A DNA stretch of 51,668 nt from Chloroflexota bacterium. Lineage in GTDB: Bacteria > Chloroflexota > Anaerolineae > CG2-30-64-16. The position numbers and the translations under genes were made by a program. The notes under the pieces are model-generated. The model was not told the origin of the DNA. It made no database searches and saw only the letters and a list, made by a program, of their open reading frames with translations. The stretch spans positions 1 through 51,668 of the forward strand of contig VGOD01000014.1 in the NCBI GenBank assembly GCA_016876015.1, in the 5' to 3' direction. Positions 7,346-14,023 of the stretch are shown piece after piece (the stretch's first letter is position 1; every line of letters starts with the position of its first letter).

Positions 7346-8054
7346 GGCGGCCGACAAGCCGCAGGAGCAACCCACGACATCCAATACGGCTGTTTCCCAA
7401 CCGATTCTCTGGCCGATCGTGGCTGGCCTGTTCATCATCTTGACCAACGCCTTCTTTGTCGCCGTCGAATTTGCGGTCGTGTCGGTACGCAAGACGCAAT
7501 TGGAGCGGCTGGCTGCCGAACGTCGGTCAGGCGCCAAACAGGCGCAGCGCCTGCTTCACGACCCGGATTGGGCCATCGCCGGCTCGCAGCTCGGCATCAC
7601 CGGCGCCTCGATCCTGTTGGGCATCGTCGCCGAGGACCCGCTGGAACATCTGCTGGAGCCGGTTCTGACTCGCATCCTGGGGCGAGCGCCTATCTTGGGC
7701 GAGTTGGCCGCGATCATCTCCGTGGTGCTCGTGCTGCTGTTGCTGTCGTTCATCCACATGGTGCTGGGTGAACAGACGCCCAAGACGATCGCCCTTCGCT
7801 TCCCCGCGCAGACGGCCATGCTGTTGTCCCGCCCCATGGTGGTCTTTGCCCAGGTCGCCAAGCCGTTGGTGTGGATGGTGGATCATTCCACGGCCTCAAT
7901 CCTCATCCGCCATATCCCGAAGCTCGGTGAGGCGATCCAGTTTGACAGCGCCACGCCAGGCACGGGCCGCTCAGGGCCTGTGGCGCTGCGGGGATTTTCT
8001 ATGACGCGAGTCATACCCCCTGCCTGCGCCCCATGCTATCCTGTCGGGCGGTAG
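7344..8054 (+). pseudogene. Truncated DUF21/CNNM (HlyC/CorC-like) membrane protein
   Basis: The first 200 or so residues are a clear DUF21 transmembrane domain: FIILTNAFFVAVEFAVVSVR, then a helix-rich segment with SFIHMVLGEQTPKTIALR. Complete members continue into two CBS domains and a CorC-HlyC domain (about 400-450 residues) and act in divalent-cation transport. Here homology ends near KLGEAIQFDS, followed by about 30 unrelated residues and a stop. The ATG at 7344 lies inside the predicted -10 box, and no convincing alternative start is seen. I read it as a 3'-truncated gene. An AGGAG at 7363 has no good start codon behind it. Confidence 0.65.
8000..8042 (+). promoter_or_regulatory. Possible FNR/CRP-type site with extended -10, upstream of nifJ
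   Basis: TATGAC-GCGA-GTCATA (8000-8015) is a perfect 6-bp inverted repeat with a 4-base centre, the geometry of FNR-family operators. An extended -10, TGC-TATCCT (8034-8042), would place the start near 8049, putting the palindrome centre at -41.5, the class II activator position. Activator identity is inferred. It would make the oxygen-sensitive nifJ product anaerobically induced. Confidence 0.4.
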
Positions 8055-8076
8055 AATGTCATATGCTAACCTTTTG

Positions 8077-8103
8077 CCGGACCCAAATCGGGTCCGGTTT
8101 TTT
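8077..8103 (+). terminator. Intrinsic terminator in front of nifJ
   Basis: CCGGACCC (8077-8084), loop AAATC, GGGTCCGG (8090-8097), then six T. It is a textbook rho-independent terminator. Only 24 bases separate it from the nifJ start, too short to hold another promoter, so it either ends the DUF21 transcript with unseen read-through or acts as an attenuator in the nifJ leader. Confidence 0.85.
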
Positions 8104-8127
8104 CCGCGTCAATCCGGAGGAGCTTGA

Positions 8128-11100
8128 ATGTCACTACGTCACTACGTAACGATTGACGGCAACGAGGCCGCAGCCCATGTCGCGCACAAGACCAACGAGG
8201 TGATCGCGATCTACCCGATCACCCCGTCCAGTAACATGGGCGAGTGGGCCGACGCCTGGAGCGCCGAAGGCAAAACCAACATTTGGGGTACCGTGCCGTT
8301 GGTGGTGGAGATGCAATCGGAAGGCGGCGCGGCCGGCGCAGTGCACGGCGCGCTGCAAACCGGCGCCCTGACGACGACGTTCACCGCCTCGCAGGGCCTC
8401 CTGCTGATGATCCCCAACATGTACAAGATCGCGGGCGAGCTGACTTCGACGGTCTTCTACATCGCAGCGCGCGCCATCGCCACCCACGCGCTCTCGATCT
8501 TCGGGGATCATAGCGACGTGATGTCGGTCCGCTCGACCGGCTGGGCCATGCTGTGCAGCAGCAACCCGCAAGAGGTGATGGATCTGGCGCTGATCGCCCA
8601 GGCCGCCACCCTCAAGGCGCGTGTGCCGTTCCTGCACTTCTTCGACGGCTTCCGCACCAGCCACGAAATCCGCAAGATCGAGGAACTGGGCGACGACGAC
8701 ATTCGCGCCATGATTGACGAAGACCTGGTGCAGGCGCATCGGGCGCGATCCCTCAATCCCGAGCGGCCCGTCATCCGCGGCACCGCGCAGAACCCGGACG
8801 TCTTCTTCCAGGCGCGCGAGGCGTGCAACTCGTTCTACCAGGCCGTGCCGGAAATCGTCCAGGCGTACATGGCCCGGTTTGCCCAGGTCGTGGGCCGCGA
8901 GTACAAGCTGTTCGACTACGTGGGCGCAGCCGACGCCGAGCGCGTGATCGTGATGATGGGTTCGGGTGCGGACGTGGCGCACGAGACGGTGAACGCACTC
9001 ACCGCAGCCGGCGAGAAGGTCGGCCTGCTCAAGGTGCGCCTCTATCGGCCCTTCAGCGTCGCCCATTTCGTGGACGCGCTGCCGAAGTCGGTCAAGATCA
9101 TCACCGCGCTCGACCGCTGCAAGGAGCCGGGCGCGGCCGGCGAGCCGCTGTACATGGACGTGGTGACCGCGCTGGTGGAGGCGGGGCAGTCGTTCAAGGT
9201 GCTCGGCGGCCGGTATGGCCTGGCGAGCAAAGAATTCACCGCGGCGATGGCCAAGGCGGTGTTCGACAACATGGCCGCTGCTGCGCCCAAGAATCATTTC
9301 ACCGTCGGCATCAACGACGACGTGACGCACACCAGCCTGACGTATGATCCCAGCTTCGCCGTGGAGTCCAAGCAGGGCGTGCGGGCCATGTTCTTCGGCC
9401 TGGGCGCCGATGGCACGGTGGGCGCCAACCACAACTCGATCCGCATCATCGGCGAGGAGACCGACAACTACGCCCAGGGCTACTTTGTCTATGACTCCCG
9501 CAAATCGGGCACGCTGACCACGTCGCACCTGCGCTTCGGCCCGGCGCCGATCCGCCTGACCAACCTGATCGAGTCGGCGAACTTCATCGCGTGTCATCAG
9601 TGGGTCTTCCTGGAACGCGTCAACGTGCTGGCGAAGGCTGAGGCGGGCGGGGTCTTCCTGCTCAACAGCCTCTACGGCCCGGACGAGGTATGGGATCAGC
9701 TCCCACGCCAGGTGCAAAAACAGATCATTGACAAGAAGCTGCGCCTCTTCGTCATTGACGCGTACAAGGTCGCCCGTGACACGGGCATGGGCGTCCGCAT
9801 CAACACCATCATGCAGACCTGCTTCTTTGCGATCTCCGGCGTGCTGCCGCGCGACGAAGCCATCGCCAAGATCAAGGAGGCGATCCGCAGCACCTATGGC
9901 CGTCGCGGCGAGGTGGTGGTGCAGCAGAACTTCGCGGCCGTGGATCATACCCTTTCGCATCTGTATGAGGTGCAGTATCCCCAGCAGGTGACCAGCCAAT
10001 TCGACATGGCGTCGCCCGTGCCCGATGAGGCGCCGGCGTTCGTCAAGGATGTCACCGGCCAGATCATCGCGGGCTATGGCGACAGCCTGCCGGTCTCGGC
10101 CTTCCCGGTGGATGGCACCTGGCCCATGGCGACCACCCAATGGGAGAAGCGCAACATCGCGCTCGAAATCCCGGTGTGGGACGCCGCCATCTGTATCCAG
10201 TGCGGCAAGTGCGCGTTCGTCTGCCCGCACGCGGCCATCCGCACCAAGGTCTATGCGCCCGCAGCGTTGGATGGCGCGCCCGAGACCTTCAAGGCGGTGG
10301 ATTATCGCAGCCACGACCTCCCCGGCATGAAATACACCGTTCAGGTGGCGCCCGAAGACTGCACCGGCTGCGGCCTGTGCGTGGAAAGCTGCCCGGCCAA
10401 GAACAAGAGCCAGCCCAAGCTGAAGGCGATCAACATGGCCCCACAGCCGCCGCTGCGCTTCGCCGAACGCGACAACTTCCAGTTCTTCCTGGGCGTGCCG
10501 GAGCTGGATCGCACGCTGATCTCGTTCGGCAACGTCAAAAACTCGCAGCTCCTGCAACCGCTCTTCGAGTTCTCGGGCGCGTGCGCAGGCTGCGGTGAAA
10601 CCCCCTATGTCAAGCTGGTCACGCAGCTCTTCGGCGACCGCGCGATCGTCGCCAACGCGACCGGTTGCTCCTCGATCTACGGCGGCAACCTGCCGACCAC
10701 CCCGTGGTCGGTCAACAAGGAGGGCCGCGGCCCGGCCTGGTCGAACAGCCTCTTCGAGGACAACGCGGAATTCGGCCTGGGCTTCCGCCTGACCATTGAC
10801 AAGCAGACCGAGTTCGCCCGCGAACTGGTGCAGGCGAACCGCGATCTCATCGGCGACGTGCTGGCTGACGGTCTGCTGAGCGCCGACCAGAGCACCGAGA
10901 AGGGCATCGCCGAGCAACGGGAGCGCGTCGCGGCGCTCAAGACGAAACTTTCCGAAATCGCAAATCGCAAATCGCAAATCGCAAATCTCCTGGGCGTGGC
11001 TGACATGCTGGTGAAGCGCAGCGTCTGGATCATGGGCGGCGACGGCTGGGCCTACGACATCGGCTACGGCGGCCTGGATCACGTGCTGGCGTCGGGCCGC

Positions 11101-11664
11101 GATGTCAACGTGCTGGTGCTCGACACACAGGTCTACTCCAACACCGGCGGCCAGGCATCGAAGGCGACCCCGCGCGCGGCCGTGGCGCGCTTTGCGGCCG
11201 CGGGCAAGCCGTTGGCGAAGAAAGACCTGGGCATGATCGCCATGAGCTACGGCTCGATCTACGTGGCGCAGGTCGCGATGGGCGCAAACGACAACCAGAC
11301 CGTGCGCGCAATCCTGGAGGCCGAAGCGTATCCTGGCCCCAGCCTCGTCATCGCGTATAGCCACTGCATCCAGCAGGGCCTCAACCTGATCCATGGCCTG
11401 AACCAGCAGAAGCTGGCCGTGGATTCGGGCGCCTGGCCGCTCTACCGCTACAACCCGGCGCTGGCGGCCGACGGCAAGAACCCGCTGACGCTCGATTCTA
11501 AGGCGCCGAAGATCCCGCTGAAGGACTACGTGTACAACGAAAGCCGCTATTTCTCGCTGGCGCAGCGCGACGAAGCCCGCGCCGAAATGCTGTTGAAGCT
11601 GGCGCAGGCTGATGTGCAAGCGCGCTGGAAGCAGTATGAGCAGTTGGCGGGGATGGAGAAGTAG
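8128..11664 (+). CDS. nifJ: Pyruvate:ferredoxin (flavodoxin) oxidoreductase, single-chain
   Basis: 1178 residues, the full fused homodimeric type. The N-terminal domain has AIYPITPSSNMGEWAD; two ferredoxin-like 4Fe-4S motifs follow (CIQCGKCAFVCPH from C689, CTGCGLCVESCPAKN from about C746); the proximal cluster cysteines start at CAGCGETPY (C819); the TPP site includes GGDGWAYDIGYGGLDH near residue 971. The enzyme interconverts pyruvate plus CoA with acetyl-CoA, CO2 and reduced ferredoxin, and is oxygen-sensitive. GGAGGAG precedes the ATG. A heptamer array is translated in frame at about residues 944-954. The dihydroorotate-dehydrogenase-like gene follows. Confidence 0.97.
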   Translation: MSLRHYVTIDGNEAAAHVAHKTNEVIAIYPITPSSNMGEWADAWSAEGKTNIWGTVPLVVEMQSEGGAAGAVHGALQTGALTTTFTASQGLLLMIPNMYKIAGELTSTVFYIAARAIATHALSIFGDHSDVMSVRSTGWAMLCSSNPQEVMDLALIAQAATLKARVPFLHFFDGFRTSHEIRKIEELGDDDIRAMIDEDLVQAHRARSLNPERPVIRGTAQNPDVFFQAREACNSFYQAVPEIVQAYMARFAQVVGREYKLFDYVGAADAERVIVMMGSGADVAHETVNALTAAGEKVGLLKVRLYRPFSVAHFVDALPKSVKIITALDRCKEPGAAGEPLYMDVVTALVEAGQSFKVLGGRYGLASKEFTAAMAKAVFDNMAAAAPKNHFTVGINDDVTHTSLTYDPSFAVESKQGVRAMFFGLGADGTVGANHNSIRIIGEETDNYAQGYFVYDSRKSGTLTTSHLRFGPAPIRLTNLIESANFIACHQWVFLERVNVLAKAEAGGVFLLNSLYGPDEVWDQLPRQVQKQIIDKKLRLFVIDAYKVARDTGMGVRINTIMQTCFFAISGVLPRDEAIAKIKEAIRSTYGRRGEVVVQQNFAAVDHTLSHLYEVQYPQQVTSQFDMASPVPDEAPAFVKDVTGQIIAGYGDSLPVSAFPVDGTWPMATTQWEKRNIALEIPVWDAAICIQCGKCAFVCPHAAIRTKVYAPAALDGAPETFKAVDYRSHDLPGMKYTVQVAPEDCTGCGLCVESCPAKNKSQPKLKAINMAPQPPLRFAERDNFQFFLGVPELDRTLISFGNVKNSQLLQPLFEFSGACAGCGETPYVKLVTQLFGDRAIVANATGCSSIYGGNLPTTPWSVNKEGRGPAWSNSLFEDNAEFGLGFRLTIDKQTEFARELVQANRDLIGDVLADGLLSADQSTEKGIAEQRERVAALKTKLSEIANRKSQIANLLGVADMLVKRSVWIMGGDGWAYDIGYGGLDHVLASGRDVNVLVLDTQVYSNTGGQASKATPRAAVARFAAAGKPLAKKDLGMIAMSYGSIYVAQVAMGANDNQTVRAILEAEAYPGPSLVIAYSHCIQQGLNLIHGLNQQKLAVDSGAWPLYRYNPALAADGKNPLTLDSKAPKIPLKDYVYNESRYFSLAQRDEARAEMLLKLAQADVQARWKQYEQLAGMEK
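10960..10987 (+). repeat. Heptamer array GCAAATC x4 inside nifJ
   Basis: Four perfect GCAAATC units preceded by a partial unit (AAATC, 10955-10959). They are translated as EIANRKSQIAN in a surface-type linker between the ferredoxin and TPP regions, leaving the frame intact. Confidence 0.9.
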
Positions 11665-11815
11665 ACAAGGAGAGAGTAGACAAGGAGAGAGTAGACAAGT
11701 AGAGAGTAGACAAGGAGAGAGTAGACAAGGAGAGAGTAGACAAGTAGACTAAGGTAGCCTTGTCTCCTTGTTTCCTTGTCTCCTTGTCTCCTTGTCTCCT
11801 TGTCTCCTTGTCTAC
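11661..11815 (+). repeat. Compound array: six 15-mers then seven octamers, mutually complementary
   Basis: Six 15-base units of the GTAGACAAGGAGAGA type (11661-11750) are followed, after a 9-base joint, by seven octamers of the TTGTCTCC type (11760-11815). The octamers are complementary to the GGAGA/GACAA parts of the 15-mers, so the whole gap can fold into a long imperfect hairpin. The nifJ TAG stop codon (11662-11664) lies in the first unit. Confidence 0.9.
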
Positions 11816-11839
11816 CCAGTCACCGCGAAAGGAACATAC

Positions 11840-12832
11840 ATGGTAGACCTCACCACCCGTTACATGGGCCTGACCCTGAAGAACCCCATCGTGCCGTCGG
11901 CGTCGCCGCTGTCGAAGAAGATCAGCGGGATCAAGGAGATGGAAGACGCCGGCGCGGCCGCGATCACGATGTATTCGTTGTTCGAGGAGCAAATTGACCT
12001 CGAGGCGCTGGCGCAGCACGATTTCCTGGAACAGACCGTCTTCATGTCGGCCGAGGCCACGGCCTATTTCCCGAAGGCCGCCGACTACAACCGCGGGCCA
12101 GATGGCTATCTGGAGCTGATCCGTGAGGCGAAGGCCGCGGTGGATATCCCGATCATCGGCAGCCTCAACGGCGTGACGCCCGGCGGCTGGACGCGCTACG
12201 CCCGGCTGATCGAAGAAGCCGGCGCGGACGCGCTGGAGCTGAACGTCTATCTGATCCCAGCCCGCGCCAAACTGACCAGCGAAGCCGTGGAAAACACCTA
12301 TCTGGAGATCCTGCGCGAGGTGAAGGCGCAGGTGCAGATCCCGGTCGCCATGAAGCTCAGCCCGTTCTTCAGCGCGCTGCCCAACATGGCGCATCGGCTG
12401 GATCGCGCCGGCGCCGACGCGCTGGTGCTCTTCAACCGCTTCTACCAGCCAGATTTCGACCTGGAAGAGTTGAGCGTCGTGCCGCACCTGGTGCTGAGCA
12501 ACTCCAACGAGATGCGGCTGCCGCTGCGGTGGATCGCCATCCTCTACGGCCACGTCAAGGCCTCGCTGGCCCTCACCACCGGCATCCACACGGCCGAAGA
12601 CGCGGTGAAAGCGATCATGGCCGGCGCAGACATCGCCAATGTCACCTCGGTGCTGCTGGAGCGCGGCCCGGCCGCGCTGAGCGAGCTGGTGAGCGGCGTC
12701 GCCGAATGGATGGAAGCGCACGAGTACGAATCGGTGGCGCAGATGAAGGGCGCGCTCAGCCAGCGCAACGTGGCCGAGCCGGCCGCGTTCGAGCGCGCAA
12801 ATTACATGAAGGTGTTGGGTAGCTGGAAGTAG
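11840..12832 (+). CDS. Dihydroorotate dehydrogenase-like flavoprotein
   Basis: 330 residues, TIM-barrel FMN protein of the dihydroorotate dehydrogenase superfamily. Visible features are a KNPIVPSASPLSK start of the barrel, IIGSLNGVTPGGW, ELNVY for the third strand, VAMKLSPFF (Lys), and the phosphate-binding TTGIHTAEDAVKAIMAGA near the C-terminus. The usual start at ATG 11840 has AAAGGA upstream. Genes of this class commonly follow nifJ; I recall that pairing from other genomes. It is therefore uncertain that it serves pyrimidine synthesis rather than an electron-transfer role with ferredoxin. Confidence 0.85.
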   Translation: MVDLTTRYMGLTLKNPIVPSASPLSKKISGIKEMEDAGAAAITMYSLFEEQIDLEALAQHDFLEQTVFMSAEATAYFPKAADYNRGPDGYLELIREAKAAVDIPIIGSLNGVTPGGWTRYARLIEEAGADALELNVYLIPARAKLTSEAVENTYLEILREVKAQVQIPVAMKLSPFFSALPNMAHRLDRAGADALVLFNRFYQPDFDLEELSVVPHLVLSNSNEMRLPLRWIAILYGHVKASLALTTGIHTAEDAVKAIMAGADIANVTSVLLERGPAALSELVSGVAEWMEAHEYESVAQMKGALSQRNVAEPAAFERANYMKVLGSWK

Positions 12833-12858
12833 GCGCGTAGGCAAGTAGACAAGTAGAC
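12827..12858 (+). repeat. Octamer array AAGTAGAC-type x4 at a stop codon
   Basis: Four consecutive 8-base units (AAGTAGGC, GCGTAGGC, AAGTAGAC, AAGTAGAC). The TAG stop of the dihydroorotate-dehydrogenase-like gene is the TAG of the first unit. Confidence 0.8.
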
Positions 12859-12888
12859 GAGGGGATGGTTGGCCCTCGAAGCCTCATT

Positions 12889-12929
12889 ACGACCCCCGAA
12901 GCCTCCTGCCAGCAGGCTTTGGGGGTCGT
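12889..12929 (+). terminator. Long GC-rich hairpin, probable terminator
   Basis: ACGACCCCC (12889-12897) pairs with GGGGGTCGT (12921-12929), continued inward by GAAGCCT / AGGCTTT, giving about 16 bp. The following tract (CTTCGTTT) is a poor U-run, so termination may be partial. It separates the nifJ pair from the promoter of the selenoprotein operon. Confidence 0.5.
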
Positions 12930-12935
12930 CTTCGT

Positions 12936-12964
12936 TTGACGCCTGCCTGTCAGCGCGGTACAAT
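12936..12964 (+). promoter_or_regulatory. Sigma-70 promoter of the selenoprotein operon
   Basis: -35 TTGACG (12936-12941), spacer of exactly 17 bases, -10 TACAAT (12959-12964). The start would fall near 12971, immediately in front of the GGAGG ribosome site of the first selenoprotein gene, giving a very short leader. Confidence 0.7.
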
Positions 12965-12985
12965 GTGGCCGTGGAGGAAGAGGCT

Positions 12986-13741
12986 ATGCTGACGAGCAAG
13001 CTGGAAGCCGCTCAAAAGATGGTCCAGGGGCGCTATGATCCAAATTTCGTCTGGATCATCAATGACGAGGCGCCGTGGACACCGATGCGCCGATCGTTGG
13101 CGCAGAGCACCGTGGCGCTGGTGACCACGTGCGGCCTGTATCGCGGCGATGCGCAGACGCCTTTCGATGAATGGCACGATCTGGGCGATCCGTCGTTCCG
13201 CGAGATCCACGTGGATACTCCGCCGGAGCGCCTGCGTATTGCACATTCGCACTATGACCATGCAGCCGTGTCCGCCGACCTCAACGTGGCGTTGCCCATC
13301 ACGCACTTTCAGCGCCTGGTCGAAGAAGGCGTCATTGGCCGTCTCTACCCCTGGACCTACAGCTTCATGGGCTATCTGCCAGAGCCGCAGCAGTTGATCC
13401 GGCAGACCGCGCCGATCGTGGCGCGGCGGCTCAAGGCTGATGGCGTGGATGCCGCCTTGCTCACCCCCTGCTGACCCATCTGCCAACAGTCCGTGGGACT
13501 GATCGCCAGGGCCATCGAGGAACAAGGCGTCGCGACCGTGTGCGTGGTCATGAATCGCGACATCGCGGAAAACGTGAAGATCCCGCGTGCGCTGCACGTT
13601 CGCTTTCCCTATGGCGCGGCGCTGGGCCCGGCGCGCCGGGCCGAGACGCAACAGGCTGTCATTCGAGCTGCACTGGCGCTCTTGGTCAACGCCGCCGAAC
13701 CCGGCCTGATCGTCGAATCCGACATCGAGTGGCCGGAATAA
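12986..13741 (+). CDS. Selenoprotein, GrdB/PrdB-related (glycine/sarcosine/betaine reductase selenoprotein B family), Sec163
   Basis: 251 residues if UGA at 13472-13474 is read as selenocysteine; conventional calling would stop at residue 162. The frame continues past UGA with the expected second half, giving TPCUPICQQSVGLIARAIEE (Sec163, Cys166: a UxxC redox motif) and ending IEWPE at a TAA. Upstream the family pattern HSHYDHAAVSADLNVALP is intact. The related GrdB and PrdB reductases act on glycine, betaine or proline; short members like this have no known substrate. A bacterial SECIS-like hairpin follows the UGA. ATG 12986 has GGAGG. A SelW-like gene follows 23 bases later. Confidence 0.88.
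13487..13501 (+). promoter_or_regulatory. Bacterial SECIS-like hairpin of the GrdB/PrdB-like gene
   Basis: CAGTCC-GTG-GGACTG: a perfect 6-bp stem with a triloop that begins with G. The loop G (13493) lies 19 bases after the last base of the UGA, within the window required for SelB-dependent Sec insertion as I know it. Confidence 0.75.
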
Positions 13742-13764
13742 CACACCAGAGGAGAACCGCTCTC

Positions 13765-14019
13765 ATGCACATCAGCATCGAATTCTGTGTAGCCTGAAAC
13801 TACACCCCCAGAGCCGCCAGTATGGCGGAGGCGCTTGTCAACACGTTCCAACCGACCGTCGGCCAGTCTCATCCCATCGAGAAGATCATCTTGCTTCCCT
13901 CGGGCGCTGGGCGCTACGAAGTGATCGTGGACGGCAAATTGGTCTACTCGAAGGCCGCCACGGGCGTTCACACGACCAACGAGCACATCATCGAAGAAGT
14001 GCGCAAACGGCTGAAGTAA
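13765..14019 (+). CDS. SelW-like Rdx-family selenoprotein (CxxU), Sec11
   Basis: 84 residues with UGA at 13795-13797 read as Sec11. The N-terminus reads MHISIEFCVAU followed by NYTPRAASMAEAL, giving the CxxU redox motif (Cys8, Sec11) on the first beta-strand, exactly where SelW/SelT/SelH-type thioredoxin-fold proteins carry it. The C-terminal half (GRYEVIVDGKLVYSKAATG) matches the typical Rdx pattern. GAGGAG precedes the ATG. The gene sits between the first selenoprotein gene (23 bases) and biotin carboxylase (4 bases). Function is presumably thiol redox; the partner is unknown. A conventional call would miss it or begin it at an internal ATG (13822). Confidence 0.88.
13814..13828 (+). promoter_or_regulatory. 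Bacterial SECIS-like hairpin of the SelW-like gene
   Basis: CCGCCA-GTA-TGGCGG: a perfect 6-bp stem and a triloop starting with G, the same geometry as the hairpin after the first UGA. The loop G (13820) is 23 bases past the UGA. Confidence 0.75.
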
Positions 14020-14023
14020 CCGC

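Noticed and set aside
7344..7346. ATG at 7344 as the DUF21 start codon
   Set aside because: It lies within the predicted -10 box TATAAT, so it would not be on the transcript from that promoter.
8134..11619. Open reading frame of more than 1100 codons on the minus strand opposite nifJ
   Set aside because: It is the antisense shadow of nifJ caused by high-GC third-position bias; the peptide is His/Arg/Asp-rich with no recognisable domain.
11661..11815. CRISPR array
   Set aside because: Units are 8-15 bases without spacers, and no cas gene is near.
13472..13474. Premature stop or frameshift in the first selenoprotein gene
   Set aside because: The same frame continues with conserved family sequence, a matching SECIS-like hairpin follows, and the neighbouring gene shows the same arrangement.
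12986..14019. UGA reassigned to tryptophan or glycine in this organism
   Set aside because: UGA is used as the normal stop for several intact genes here (for example the MFS gene, the FAD/2Fe-2S gene, ggt and the glycyl radical enzyme), and the two in-frame UGAs occupy redox-motif positions.
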